A DNA stretch of 64,000 bases from Stenotrophomonas sp. ATCM1_4 (GTDB taxonomy: Bacteria > Pseudomonadota > Gammaproteobacteria > Xanthomonadales > Xanthomonadaceae): the NCBI RefSeq assembly GCF_004348115.1, contig NZ_QPFB01000001.1, positions 2,744,028 to 2,808,027 on the forward strand. Direction: 5' to 3'. The position numbers and the translations under genes were made by a program. A model generated the notes under the pieces. That model was not told the origin of the DNA. It did no database searches and saw only the letters and a list, made by a program, of their open reading frames with translations. How positions within the stretch are numbered: the first letter of the stretch is position 1; each line of letters opens with the position of its first letter. This document shows positions 19,667-28,563 of this stretch, piece after piece.

Positions 19667-19800
19667 TTCACTGCGCCAAACGATGGAGATCGAACAGCAA
19701 CGCGCGGGTGACCTCTTTCTTGCATGGCCCGGGCGACCCAAGCAAAAACCACGCAGGCACGGCAGAATCCCCTGCAGTACCGTCCGTCGCCGTTGATCCC

Positions 19801-21513
19801 ATGTCCCACGCTTCCAGCGAACGCGCGCAACTGCGCGCCGCCGTCACCCGCCAACCCGCGGACTTCATTGCCTGGGTCATGCTGGCCGATGCCGAACTCG
19901 GTGCCGGTGACATCCAGGCCGGCGAGCAGGCCGCGCAACGTGCCCTGCGCCTGCGACCGGACCACCCCGAAGCCCTCGCCCGCCTCGGCCGTGTGCGCTG
20001 GATGCAGCACCAGCATCAACAGGCGGCCGAACTGCTGCAGCGCGCCTGCCAGCTCGCCCCGCACCATCCGGGCATGGCGCTGTGGCTGGGCCACGTCCTT
20101 GAGGATGCCAACCAGCCGGAGGCTGCCGCCGAGGCGTATCGGCGCGCACACGCGCTCGCCCCCGACGAGCCCTACATGGCGGCACAGTTGTTGAACTGGC
20201 AACGCCGCCTGTGTGATTGGCGCAACCTCGATGCGCTGTCACGCCAGGTGCGTGATGCGGTCGCACACGGCAACCCCGCCGTCGAGCCATTCGCCTTCCT
20301 CAGCGAGGACGCCAGCCCCGCCGAACAGCTGGCCTGCGCGCGCCAACGCGCACAGGTGCTGGCGCAATCCGTTCCGCGCCTGCCGCCACGCCCGCTGCGC
20401 AGCCACGGCCCGTTGCAGGTGGGCTTTCTTTCCAATGGCTTCGGCGCGCATCCCACCGGCCTGCTGACGGTGGCGCTGTTCGAACAGCTGCGCCGGCAAT
20501 CGCAGCTGCAGGTGCAACTGTTTGCCCTCAACGCCGATGACAGCAGCCCGATCCGGCGACGCCTGCAGGCCGCCGCGCACGTGCTGCATGCGCTTGCAGG
20601 CCAACCGCATGCCGCCATCGCGCAGCAGATCCGCGCGGCCGGCATCGACATCCTGTTCGACCTGCGCGGCTGGGGCGGTGGCGGCACCCCGGAAGTACTG
20701 GCAATGCGGCCGGCGCCAATGCAGGTCAACTGGCTGGCCTACCCCGGCAGCTCCGGCGCGCCGTGGATCGACTACCTGCTGGCCGACGGATTCGTCGTGC
20801 CGCATGCGGCCGAAGCGGGCTTCAGCGAGAAGGTGCTGCGCCTGCCGCGCGCCTTCCAGCCCTCGGACAACACCCGCAAGGTGGAGCCCACGCCGACGCG
20901 TGCCGAGTGCGGGTTGCCCGCACAGGGCGTGGTGTTCTGCTGCTTCAACAACAGCTACAAGCTCAATCCGCGCAGCGTCGCCCGGTTGTTGCAGGTGCTG
21001 GCCGGCGTGCCCGGCAGCGTGCTGTGGTTGCTGTCCGGCCCCGGCCAGGCCGATCAGCGCCTGCGCCAGGTAGCCCGCCAGCAGGGCATTGATCCGGAAC
21101 GGCTGGTGTTCATGCCCAAGTTGCCGCATCCGCAGTACCTGGCCCGCTACCGCCACGCCAACCTGTTCCTGGACACACACCCCTACAACGCACACACCAC
21201 GGCCTCCGATGCACTGTGGGCCGGCTGCCCGGTGCTGACCACGCCCGGGCAGACCTTCGCCGCGCGGGTGGCCGGCAGCCTCAACCATCACCTCGGGCTG
21301 GACGCGATGAACGTCGCCGATGACGCCACCTTCGTCGCCACCGCCATCGCGCTGGGCAATGACCCGGACGCACTGCAGGCAGTGCGCGGGCAGCTGGCGA
21401 TCGCCCGCGAGCAATCCGGCCTGTTCGACATGGCCGCGTTTGCCGAGGACTTCACCGCCCTGCTGCACGGCCTGGCCCGTGGGCATGGCTGGCGGGGCGA
21501 TGACGCCGGCTGA
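19801..21513 (+). CDS. TPR O-GlcNAc transferase-like glycosyltransferase (GT41)
   Basis: Cytoplasmic protein of 570 aa, close in length to the structurally known Xanthomonas campestris OGT. Residues 1-130 are TPR repeats (MLADAELGAGDIQAGEQAAQRAL, ARLGRVRWMQHQHQQAAELL). The rest is the split GT-B SPINDLY/OGT catalytic region: LFDLRGWGGGG, PAPMQVNWLAYPGSSG, FCCFNNSYKLNPRSV, and the UDP-sugar site HTTASDALWAGCPVLT. The family in eukaryotes transfers GlcNAc to Ser/Thr. Bacterial targets are largely unknown, and sugar donor and substrates cannot be read from sequence. The ATG is preceded by the repeat-rich spacer; a longer open frame starts inside that repeat. No glycan genes are adjacent, so it is an orphan transferase. 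Confidence 0.88.
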   Translation: MSHASSERAQLRAAVTRQPADFIAWVMLADAELGAGDIQAGEQAAQRALRLRPDHPEALARLGRVRWMQHQHQQAAELLQRACQLAPHHPGMALWLGHVLEDANQPEAAAEAYRRAHALAPDEPYMAAQLLNWQRRLCDWRNLDALSRQVRDAVAHGNPAVEPFAFLSEDASPAEQLACARQRAQVLAQSVPRLPPRPLRSHGPLQVGFLSNGFGAHPTGLLTVALFEQLRRQSQLQVQLFALNADDSSPIRRRLQAAAHVLHALAGQPHAAIAQQIRAAGIDILFDLRGWGGGGTPEVLAMRPAPMQVNWLAYPGSSGAPWIDYLLADGFVVPHAAEAGFSEKVLRLPRAFQPSDNTRKVEPTPTRAECGLPAQGVVFCCFNNSYKLNPRSVARLLQVLAGVPGSVLWLLSGPGQADQRLRQVARQQGIDPERLVFMPKLPHPQYLARYRHANLFLDTHPYNAHTTASDALWAGCPVLTTPGQTFAARVAGSLNHHLGLDAMNVADDATFVATAIALGNDPDALQAVRGQLAIAREQSGLFDMAAFAEDFTALLHGLARGHGWRGDDAG

Positions 21514-21556
21514 CACAGGGCTGCGCTAGTCTCGGCATTCCAGACCGGGAGCCATC

Positions 21557-22342
21557 ATGGGCAAGCTCAAGCGCAAGGAATACGAACAGCTGCTGGAACC
21601 GATGCAGCTGGAACTGGCGAACATGGCTCGCTGGGCCCAGCATTGCGGGCAGCGCATCCTGGTGCTGTTCGAGGGCCGCGACACCGCCGGCAAGGGCGGC
21701 GTCATCCAGGACGTGGCCAAGCACCTGAACCCACGGCAATGCCGCGTGGTCGCCCTGCCCAAGCCCACCGAGCGCGAGGACACGCAGTGGTACTTCCAGC
21801 GCCACGTCGCGCACCTGCCGGCCGCCGGCGAGATCGTGCTGATGGACCGTAGCTGGTACAACCGCGCCGGCGTGGAAAAGGTGATGGGCTATTGCACCCA
21901 GGCCCAGTACCACGCCTTCCTGCAGCAGACGCCGGTGTTCGAGAAGCTGCTGGTGGACGACGGCATCCTGCTGTTCAAGTACTGGCTGTGCGTGGACCAG
22001 GTCCAGCAGGAAAAACGTTTCGCCGAGCGCCGCGAGGATCCGCTCAAGGGCTGGAAGCTCTCGCCGGTGGACTTGAAGTCACGGCTTGCCTATGCCGACT
22101 ACACCACGGCACGCGAAGCCATGCTGCAGGCCACCCACACCGCCCACGCGCCGTGGACGCTGGTGGACTTCAACGACCAGAAGCATGGCCGCCTGACCCT
22201 GATCCGCGACCTGCTCGACCGGCTGCCCGACACCCGCGTCGACGAGCCGCTGGTCGCGCTGCCGCCGCTGCCGGGCAAGCCGAAGAAGGAAAAGTACGGC
22301 GTGGTGAAACCGATCGCGTCGGTGCCGATCGGCGTCGATTGA
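21557..22342 (+). CDS. ppk2: Polyphosphate kinase 2 family protein
   Basis: Cytoplasmic P-loop kinase (261 aa) that transfers phosphate between inorganic polyphosphate and nucleoside di- or monophosphates. Walker A GRDTAGKGG is at about residues 40-48 and the Walker-B/lid motif MDRSWYNRAGVEKVMG follows near residue 96. Later are KYWLCVDQVQQEKRFAER and WTLVDFNDQKHGR. The single PPK2 domain and length fit class I enzymes, which mostly make GTP or ATP from the diphosphate, but class is inferred. 43 nt after the OGT gene on the same strand. Confidence 0.92.
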   Translation: MGKLKRKEYEQLLEPMQLELANMARWAQHCGQRILVLFEGRDTAGKGGVIQDVAKHLNPRQCRVVALPKPTEREDTQWYFQRHVAHLPAAGEIVLMDRSWYNRAGVEKVMGYCTQAQYHAFLQQTPVFEKLLVDDGILLFKYWLCVDQVQQEKRFAERREDPLKGWKLSPVDLKSRLAYADYTTAREAMLQATHTAHAPWTLVDFNDQKHGRLTLIRDLLDRLPDTRVDEPLVALPPLPGKPKKEKYGVVKPIASVPIGVD

Positions 22343-22428
22343 GGCCTGCCGGCAACCGCATCGCCCCCACCGTGGCACATGGGCGGGGTTGGGAACCCGG
22401 CCTACGTCGGCGCGTTCCGCGCGCCGGG

Positions 22429-22998
22429 TCAGGCCACCTTGCCGCCGGCCGCGCTGATGGCCTGCTCGATCTCCTGCGCGTTGACCGGGCCAACGAACTG
22501 CTTGGCCACCTTTCCGTCCGGTGCGATCAGGTAGGTCATCGGCAGGCCGCGCGGGGTCGCGAAGTCCTTGGGCGGGTCGTAGACATCGAGGATGGCGATG
22601 GGATAAGCCACCGGCCGCGCCTTGAGAAAGCCCTGCATCTCGTCCAGCTCGATGTCCTCGTAGGCCAGCCCCACCACCTCGACGTTGCTGCGCATGGCGT
22701 GCAATGCCGACAGTTCCGGCATTTCCTGCAGGCACGGCGCACACCACGTCGCCCAGAAATTGACCACCACCCACTTGCCGCGGTGGCTGGCCAGGTCGTA
22801 GGTCTTGCCGTCGACGGTGGCGACCTGCAACTGCGGGAACTCGGCGGTCCGCTGCACCGCTTCGACCGGCGCGTTGGCCGGTGCCGCCGGTGCGGCCGGT
22901 GCAGGTATCGCCGCCTCCGGCGCGGCGGTGGGCGCCTGCGGCGTGCAGCCGGCCAGCACCAGTGCCAGCACGGCGAACGGAACGAGGGTGCGGTTCAT
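22429..22998 (-). CDS. TlpA-like thioredoxin lipoprotein
   Basis: Envelope thiol-disulfide oxidoreductase of 189 aa. A lipoprotein signal ends in VLAGC (Cys about residue 18), an Ala/Pro-rich linker runs to about residue 50, and a thioredoxin/AhpC-TSA domain follows with the active site WATWCAPC. The conserved cis-Pro region GLPMTYLIAPDG is present. The likely role is reducing disulfides in the periplasm or in cytochrome c maturation; the partner is not evident. The start overlaps the yihY stop (ATGA), so the two are translationally coupled. Confidence 0.88.
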   Translation of the reverse strand: MNRTLVPFAVLALVLAGCTPQAPTAAPEAAIPAPAAPAAPANAPVEAVQRTAEFPQLQVATVDGKTYDLASHRGKWVVVNFWATWCAPCLQEMPELSALHAMRSNVEVVGLAYEDIELDEMQGFLKARPVAYPIAILDVYDPPKDFATPRGLPMTYLIAPDGKVAKQFVGPVNAQEIEQAISAAGGKVA

Positions 22999-24269
22999 CA
23001 GGTTTCTCCGGAAGAGGTATAGATATCGTCGACGCGGCGCTTGAGCAGGGTGCGCAGCGGTACGCGCAGCTCATCCAGCGCGCGGCATGCGGCCTGCCCG
23101 AGCAGGTCATCGCGGAATGGCAGGTATTCCTCGGCCACGGGGATGCGCAGCTGCGAGCTTTCGTACAGCTCGGCCAGGCTGAGGCCATCCAGGTCGCGCG
23201 CCAGCAGCCACTGCCCGCGCTCGTCGCGGCGCAGCAGGTCGATGCGCTCCATCTGCTCGAGCAGCTGCTGCAGCAGCGAATCGGTCAGCATCGGTTCGAG
23301 CAGCAGGATCTGTTCCTCGTCCAGCCCCTTGCCGTCCTGGCGCGCCTCGCGGAACCGACCGATCAGGCGCAGCAGGCCGTACAGCTCGCAGCCCTGCGGC
23401 AGGCGCAGGGCGACCGGCTGGTAACGGAAGGCAGCGATCGAGGAGGCCAGCGAGGCCCCCATCAGCACCGATACCCAGCCCAGGTAGATCCACAACAACA
23501 GGATCGGCACGAAGGCCACCGTGCCATACAGTTTCTGGTAGGACTGGAAGCTACCCAGGTACAGCCCCATGCCCCACTTCACCAGCTCCAGCATCACCAC
23601 CGCCAGCAATGCGCCGGGGATGGCATGCCGCCACTTCACCGAGTGGTGCGGCACCACCCGGTAGATCAGCATCACGCACGCCAATTCGATCAGCACCGGC
23701 GCCAGGCGCAGGCCCAGGTCGGCCAGCCAACGCCCTTCGTTGGTCCCGAACAGGGGCAGCGACAGCACCTTGGCCGAAACGGCCAACGACGCCGCCGCCA
23801 GCAAGGCGCCCAGCGTCAACACCGTCCAGTACACCAGGAAGCGGGTCAACTGCGGGCGCGCCGAAGCCACCCGCCAGATGCGGTTGAAGGTCTGCTCGAT
23901 GCTGTTGAGGGTGATCAGCAGCGATACCACCAGGGCGATGAAGCCGGCCGCGGTCAGTTGCCCGGCGCTGGCCGAGAACTGGCGCAGGTAGCCTTCGGCG
24001 GCGCGCGCGGCCGAGGGCACGAAATTGGAGAACACGTAGTCGCTGAGCGCTTCGCTCCAGCGGTCGAACATGGGGAATGCGGACAGCACGCCGAACACGA
24101 CGATCGCCAGCGGCACCAGGGCGAACACCGTGGTGTAGGCCAGCGAGCCTGCGGCCTGGAACAGGCGGTCGTCGATGAAGCGGCGCCACAGGAAGCGTGC
24201 GAAGGTCGCCGTACGCGCCCGGTCACGCAGCCGCTCCGTCCATAGATTGAGTGAATCCAGAGGTTCCAT
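22998..24269 (-). CDS. YihY/BrkB family inner-membrane protein
   Basis: Polytopic membrane protein of 423 aa. About six transmembrane segments lie in residues 30-300 (e.g. AYTTVFALVPLAIVVFGVLSA, VLIELACVMLIYRVV, VPILLLWIYLGWVSVLMGASL), followed by a soluble C-terminal domain (residues 305-423) with Leu/Arg-rich helices. The N-terminal FLWRRFIDDRLFQAAGSLAY is the family signature. The family was long annotated as ribonuclease BN in error; transport function is unproven. Starting at MEPLDSLNLW avoids a 12-residue extension lacking family support. Coupled to the downstream thioredoxin lipoprotein gene. Confidence 0.9.
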   Translation of the reverse strand: MEPLDSLNLWTERLRDRARTATFARFLWRRFIDDRLFQAAGSLAYTTVFALVPLAIVVFGVLSAFPMFDRWSEALSDYVFSNFVPSAARAAEGYLRQFSASAGQLTAAGFIALVVSLLITLNSIEQTFNRIWRVASARPQLTRFLVYWTVLTLGALLAAASLAVSAKVLSLPLFGTNEGRWLADLGLRLAPVLIELACVMLIYRVVPHHSVKWRHAIPGALLAVVMLELVKWGMGLYLGSFQSYQKLYGTVAFVPILLLWIYLGWVSVLMGASLASSIAAFRYQPVALRLPQGCELYGLLRLIGRFREARQDGKGLDEEQILLLEPMLTDSLLQQLLEQMERIDLLRRDERGQWLLARDLDGLSLAELYESSQLRIPVAEEYLPFRDDLLGQAACRALDELRVPLRTLLKRRVDDIYTSSGET

Positions 24270-24346
24270 TGGGGAAGGGTACCCGATGCAAAGCGCGGCC
24301 CGCATCGCCGATACTGCGGACTCCTGCGTGATGAATGGATGGTGTG

Positions 24347-24943
24347 ATGGCGGAAATTCTGGTGCTGTACTACAGCCGCGGCGGTTCGGTGGCCCGGCTG
24401 GCCCGGCAGATCGCCCGTGGTATCGGCGAGGTGCCGGGCATGAGCGCCCGACTGCGCACGGTGCCGCCGGTGGCCGCCGTCACCCAGACCAGCGCCCCGC
24501 CGGTGCCCGAGGACGGCGCGCCCTACGTGGAGATCGCCGACCTGGCCGAATGCGATGGCATCATGCTCGGCAGCCCCACCCGGTTCGGCAACATGGCCGC
24601 GCCGGTCAAGCACTTCCTCGATGGCCTGGGCGCGGAATGGGTGAACGGTACGCTGGCCGGCAAGCCGGCGGCGGTGTTCACCTCCACCGCCTCGATGCAC
24701 GGCGGCCAGGAGTCGACGCTGCTGTCGATGCAGGTGCCACTGCTGCACCACGGCTGCCTGATCGTCGGCATCCCGTTCACCGAACCGGCGCTCAGTCATA
24801 CCACCACCGGTGGCACGCCCTACGGCGCCAGCCACGTCGCCGGTGCACAGGACGACCCGCAGCCCAGCGATGACGAAGCCCACCTGGCCCGCGTCCTGGG
24901 CCGGCGCGTGGCCGACATCGCGCGGCGGTTGGCCGCGCCATGA
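24347..24943 (+). CDS. wrbA: NAD(P)H:quinone oxidoreductase, WrbA type
   Basis: Flavodoxin-fold FMN enzyme (about 198 aa) that reduces quinones by two electrons, avoiding semiquinone radicals. It shows LVLYYSRGGSVARLA (FMN phosphate loop), LGSPTRFGNMAAPVKHFLD, VFTSTASMHGGQE and SHTTTGGTPYGASHV, all typical of WrbA. Another ATG four codons upstream is possible. Its stop overlaps the DUF2069 gene start (ATGA), a pairing frequent in gammaproteobacteria. Confidence 0.93.
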   Translation: MAEILVLYYSRGGSVARLARQIARGIGEVPGMSARLRTVPPVAAVTQTSAPPVPEDGAPYVEIADLAECDGIMLGSPTRFGNMAAPVKHFLDGLGAEWVNGTLAGKPAAVFTSTASMHGGQESTLLSMQVPLLHHGCLIVGIPFTEPALSHTTTGGTPYGASHVAGAQDDPQPSDDEAHLARVLGRRVADIARRLAAP

Positions 24944-25284
24944 AGGCGCGGGCGCGCGACGGGGTCCTGGGCCTGGCGCTGCTGGCGCTGGCGGCCCTGT
25001 ACGGCGTGTGGTTCCGTGCCGACCGTCATCTGGCCGCGGTGCTGCTGGTGTTCGTGGCCCCGCCGCTGCTCCTGCTGGCCGGTGTCATCGCCCGGCGCGC
25101 CGGTGCCCGTTTCTGGGCCGGGGTGCTGGCCCTGTTCTGGTTCAGCCATGGCGTGATGAGCGCCTGGGCGCACCGCGAGCTCGCGCTGTACGCCTGGCTG
25201 GAGATCGGCCTGTCGCTGCTGGTGATCGGGCTGGTGAGCGTGCCCGGGGTACGTGCGCGGTTCGCGCGGAAGACACCGCGATAG
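24940..25284 (+). CDS. DUF2069 small inner-membrane protein
   Basis: Predicted 114-aa integral membrane protein with four hydrophobic segments (about residues 7-25, 31-50, 60-75 and 83-103) and basic ends. The sequence matches the DUF2069 pattern, a family of unknown function commonly found directly after wrbA. It overlaps wrbA by 4 nt (ATGA), so the two are probably expressed together. It may help couple the quinone reductase to the membrane, but that is speculation. Confidence 0.85.
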   Translation: MKARARDGVLGLALLALAALYGVWFRADRHLAAVLLVFVAPPLLLLAGVIARRAGARFWAGVLALFWFSHGVMSAWAHRELALYAWLEIGLSLLVIGLVSVPGVRARFARKTPR

Positions 25285-25380
25285 CCGCTGGCACCGGGCC
25301 CTGCCCGGGCGGCGGCTTGGATTATCATGCGCAGCATCGCGGCATGGCGCCGCTGGCAGTCACCGCAAGGATTTACCGCA

Positions 25381-25869
25381 ATGATGGAAGAACTCCTGGT
25401 CGTCACCACCGGCGGCACCATCGACAAGATCTACTTCGACGACAAGTCCGATTACCAGATCGGCGACCCGCAGATCGGCATGATCCTGCGCGAGCTCGGC
25501 GTGACCTTCCGCTTCAACGTGATCCCGATCCTGCGCAAGGACTCGCTGCACATCACCGACGATGACCGCGAGTTGATCCGCGCCACCATCGCCGCCCAGC
25601 CCACCCGCCACGTGCTGGTCACCCACGGCACCGATTCGATGGTGGCCACCGGCAAGGTGCTGCAGACCATCGCCGACAAGACCATCGTGATGACCGGCGC
25701 ACTCAGCCCGGCGCGATTCCGCGGCTCCGATGCCGAGTTCAACATCGGCTGCGCGATCGGTGCGGTGCAGTCGCTGCCGCCCGGCGTCTACATCGCCATG
25801 AATGGCCGTATCTGGGACCCGACCAAGGTCCGCAAGAACGTGGACGCGAACCGCTTCGAAGCCGTCTGA
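25381..25869 (+). CDS. Single-domain asparaginase-like protein
   Basis: Cytoplasmic protein of 162 aa equal to the N-terminal domain of bacterial type asparaginases. It has the first active-site motif TTGGTIDK near the start and the second, THGTDSM, at about residues 80-86, followed by DKTIVMTGALSPARF. The usual C-terminal domain (about 150 aa) is missing, without any sign of a frameshift or remnant downstream. Such short forms occur widely in gammaproteobacteria as intact genes, so this is not obviously a fragment. Activity on asparagine is unproven. AAGGA lies about nine bases before the ATG. The stop overlaps the ybaK start (TGATG). Confidence 0.85.
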   Translation: MMEELLVVTTGGTIDKIYFDDKSDYQIGDPQIGMILRELGVTFRFNVIPILRKDSLHITDDDRELIRATIAAQPTRHVLVTHGTDSMVATGKVLQTIADKTIVMTGALSPARFRGSDAEFNIGCAIGAVQSLPPGVYIAMNGRIWDPTKVRKNVDANRFEAV

Positions 25870-26345
25870 TGGCCAAGGGCACCCGCGCCACCGCGGCATT
25901 GGACAAGGCCGGCATCGCCCATGGGCTGCACGCCTATGATTACTCGGCCGACGTCGACAGCAAGGGCCTGGCGGCGGCGCAGGCGCTGGGCATCGACCCG
26001 GCGCGCATGTTCAAGACGTTGATGGCGTGGGTGGACAAGCAACCGGTGATCGCGGTGATCCCCAGCGACCGCCGGCTGTCGCTGAAGAAGCTTGCCGCCT
26101 GTTGCGGGGGCAAGCATGCACAGATGATGGACATCCCCGAGGCCGAACGGCGCAGCGGCTACAAGGTGGGCGGCATCAGCCCGTTCGCCCAGCAGCGCCC
26201 GGCCGGGGTGGTGTTCGCCCAGGACGCGCGGCTGCACGAGCGCCTGTACATCAATGCCGGACAACGCGGGCTGCTGCTGGACATCGCGCCCGACGCTGCC
26301 GTGCGTTTCCTGCAGGCCTCCCTGGTCGATGTCTGCGAAGACTGA
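25869..26345 (+). CDS. ybaK: Cys-tRNA(Pro)/Cys-tRNA(Cys) deacylase YbaK
   Basis: Trans-editing enzyme (158 aa) that hydrolyses Cys wrongly charged on tRNA-Pro. The YbaK/EbsC domain covers the protein, with MFKTLMAWVDKQPVIAVIPSDRRLSLKKLA and the GYKVGGISPFAQ signature loop. It overlaps the asparaginase-like gene by one base (TGATG), so translation is coupled. No functional link between the pair is known. Confidence 0.93.
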   Translation: MAKGTRATAALDKAGIAHGLHAYDYSADVDSKGLAAAQALGIDPARMFKTLMAWVDKQPVIAVIPSDRRLSLKKLAACCGGKHAQMMDIPEAERRSGYKVGGISPFAQQRPAGVVFAQDARLHERLYINAGQRGLLLDIAPDAAVRFLQASLVDVCED

Positions 26346-26380
26346 GCCCTCGTACCGGCATCGCTGCACGCCCGACGCGT

Positions 26381-26407
26381 AAAAACGGCCCCGGCGGTGC
26401 CGGGGCC
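26381..26407 (-). terminator. Terminator of the secreted protease gene
   Basis: A perfect 9-bp GGCCCCGGC/GCCGGGGCC hairpin with a 3-nt loop is flanked by AAAAA on the plus strand, i.e. a TTTTT tract for minus-strand transcripts. It lies between the convergent ybaK and protease genes, 57 nt past the protease stop. Confidence 0.85.
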
Positions 26408-26463
26408 ATTACCTCATGCGCGTTGAGGACGGCGCCACCGAGGGCGCCGTCGTTGCCGCCGGA

Positions 26464-28563
26464 TCAGAACGTGATCGACCAGCGGTTGATCCTGCCGGTA
26501 TCACCACTGGCCTTGTCGTTCACCCGCAGCTTCCAGGTGCCGTTGAGGGCTTCGCTGGACAGGTTCACGTTGAAGGTCTGCTTGATGTCGTCGGCGCTGC
26601 CGCCGGCGTAGTTGCTCAGCACGTACACGCTGCCGTCCGGCGCCACCAGGTCCACCTTCAGGTCCCCCTTCCAGGTGTGGCTGATGTCCACCGCCACCGG
26701 CGTGGAGGCGGGCGCATTGCCGCTGCGCCCGGACACGCTGATCGCGCTTTCCACCGTGGCGTTGTCGACGATGTTCACCGCCGTGGCGTTGCTGTAGGTC
26801 TGCGCGCCCCCGGTTCCGCCGCCGGTGCTCCAGCTGGCCTGCAGGGTCACCCCCGAATAGGCCGCGTAGGCGTTGAGCATCACGTGGTAGGTACCAGCCG
26901 TGGGCGTGGCGAACGTGCAGCTTTCCGCATTGCCGCTCTTGTACGGCCGGCAATCGTAGGTGGAGGTGGTCGGCTGGCTGCCGGCACGCACGTACAGGTC
27001 TGCATCTCCACTGCCACCGGAGCTGGCGATCACCAGGTTGCTGGCACCGGCAGGTACCTGCACGGTGTAGTACTGGCTGCTGCCGGCGGCGCCGGACTGG
27101 CCGGTCAACGGCACGCCGTTGCCAAGCACCGTGCCACCCGGGTTCGGCGTGGTCCCGCCATTGACCGCATCCACCACCGCCTTGGCATTGAGGATGCCCG
27201 GGCCGATGGACTGCGACGGGGTCGACGGGAACGCGGTCACGTTGGCCTTGATCAGCGCCTCCACCTGGGCCGGCGTCTTCGGCGTGGTGGCCACCGCCTG
27301 GATCAGCGCCACCACGCCAGCCACGTGCGGGGTGGCCATCGAGGTGCCGTTGTAGGCCGCGTAGGTTTCCGTGCCCGGCGTGGTGCTGCCGGTGTTGAGC
27401 GTGGACAGGATGTTCGAGCCCGGCGCGGCGATGTCGATCAGCGCGCCGTAGTTGGAGAAGCTCGAACGCGCGCCGGTGCTGGTGATCGAGGCCACCGCGA
27501 TGACGTTGTTGCAGTTGGCCGGCGAGGCATTGGACACGTTGACGTTGTCGTTGCCGGCGGCGATGACCAGGGTGGTGCCACGGCCGACCGCGCTGTTGAT
27601 CGCGTTCTGGGTGGTGGTGCCGCAGGCACCGGAGCCGCCGAGGCTGAGGTTGATCACCTCGGCCGGGTTGGCATTGGCCGGCACGCCGGACACGGTGCCA
27701 CCCGAGGCCCAGACGATGGCGTCGGCGATGTCCGAGTCATAGCCGCCGCAGGTGCCGAGCACGCGCACCGGCACGATCTTGGCGCCGTAGGCCACGCCGG
27801 CCACGCCCTTGGCATTGTTGGTCACCGCAGCGATGGTGCCGGCGACGTGGGTCCCGTGCCAGCTGGACCCCTGCGCGGCATGGATGCCACCGCACTGGTT
27901 CGCGCTGACCCAGTCGCCCGGGTCGCTGGGGTCGCTGTCGCGGCCGTCACCGTCGTTGGAAACGCTGGTGTCGTTGATGAAGTCATAGCCGGGCAGCAGG
28001 TTGGCGTTGAGGTCGCTGTGGTTGGTGATGCCGGTGTCGAGCACCGCCACCACCGAGCCGGCCCCGTTGGTCACGTCCCAGGCCTGGTTGGCCTTGATGC
28101 CGTAGGTGCCGGAGTAGCCCCACTGCTCGCTGTAGCGCGTGTCATTGGGGGTCAGGCGGACCGTGTTGAGGCGATCGACCTCCACGTATTCCACGTTCGG
28201 GTCGGCGGCCAGCTTGCGCATCAGCGTCTCGGCGTCGGCACGGTCAAGCTGGGCATCGGCGCGGATCACGTCCGCCCCCACCGCCAGCCGGCGCAGGTGC
28301 TGCACGCCCACGCCCTTGCCGGCACGCACCGGCAGCGCGCGCGCCGCCGCCCCCAGGGTCCTCTGCAGGGCGGCCTCGCCGGCGAGCTGCCGGCTGTCCT
28401 GCTTGTACTTGACGATGAAGCGCTGGTGCGTGGGCGCGCTGTCCAAGCCGGCCAGGTGGACATCACCGGCGAAGGCCGGCGTACACAACAACAGGGAGGA
28501 CAACGACACCGTGCCTGCTACAACCAACCCACGGCCAAGCCTACGGTCTGATTTGCGTGACAT
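26464..28563 (-). CDS. Secreted subtilisin-like serine protease (S8) with PPC and P domains
   Basis: Extracellular protease precursor of 699 aa. It has a signal peptide (residues 1-33, ending PAFA), then an inhibitor-type propeptide (RFIVKYKQDSR to about residue 135). The S8 catalytic domain (about 150-470) shows the triad motifs VLDTGI, HGTHVAGT and GTSMATPHVAG. A PPC domain follows at about residues 485-590 (DADLYVRAGSQP). A proprotein-convertase P domain closes the protein (SHTWKGDLKVDLVAPDGS to RWSITF). Architecture matches the secreted alkaline proteases of Stenotrophomonas and Xanthomonas, which need type II secretion. The MSRKSDRRLGRG start avoids 14 unsupported residues upstream. Confidence 0.93.
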   Translation of the reverse strand: MSRKSDRRLGRGLVVAGTVSLSSLLLCTPAFAGDVHLAGLDSAPTHQRFIVKYKQDSRQLAGEAALQRTLGAAARALPVRAGKGVGVQHLRRLAVGADVIRADAQLDRADAETLMRKLAADPNVEYVEVDRLNTVRLTPNDTRYSEQWGYSGTYGIKANQAWDVTNGAGSVVAVLDTGITNHSDLNANLLPGYDFINDTSVSNDGDGRDSDPSDPGDWVSANQCGGIHAAQGSSWHGTHVAGTIAAVTNNAKGVAGVAYGAKIVPVRVLGTCGGYDSDIADAIVWASGGTVSGVPANANPAEVINLSLGGSGACGTTTQNAINSAVGRGTTLVIAAGNDNVNVSNASPANCNNVIAVASITSTGARSSFSNYGALIDIAAPGSNILSTLNTGSTTPGTETYAAYNGTSMATPHVAGVVALIQAVATTPKTPAQVEALIKANVTAFPSTPSQSIGPGILNAKAVVDAVNGGTTPNPGGTVLGNGVPLTGQSGAAGSSQYYTVQVPAGASNLVIASSGGSGDADLYVRAGSQPTTSTYDCRPYKSGNAESCTFATPTAGTYHVMLNAYAAYSGVTLQASWSTGGGTGGAQTYSNATAVNIVDNATVESAISVSGRSGNAPASTPVAVDISHTWKGDLKVDLVAPDGSVYVLSNYAGGSADDIKQTFNVNLSSEALNGTWKLRVNDKASGDTGRINRWSITF

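Noticed and set aside
25381..25869. Truncated asparaginase pseudogene
   Set aside because: A good ribosome site, clean stop and coupling to ybaK, and the known existence of short homologues, support an intact gene.
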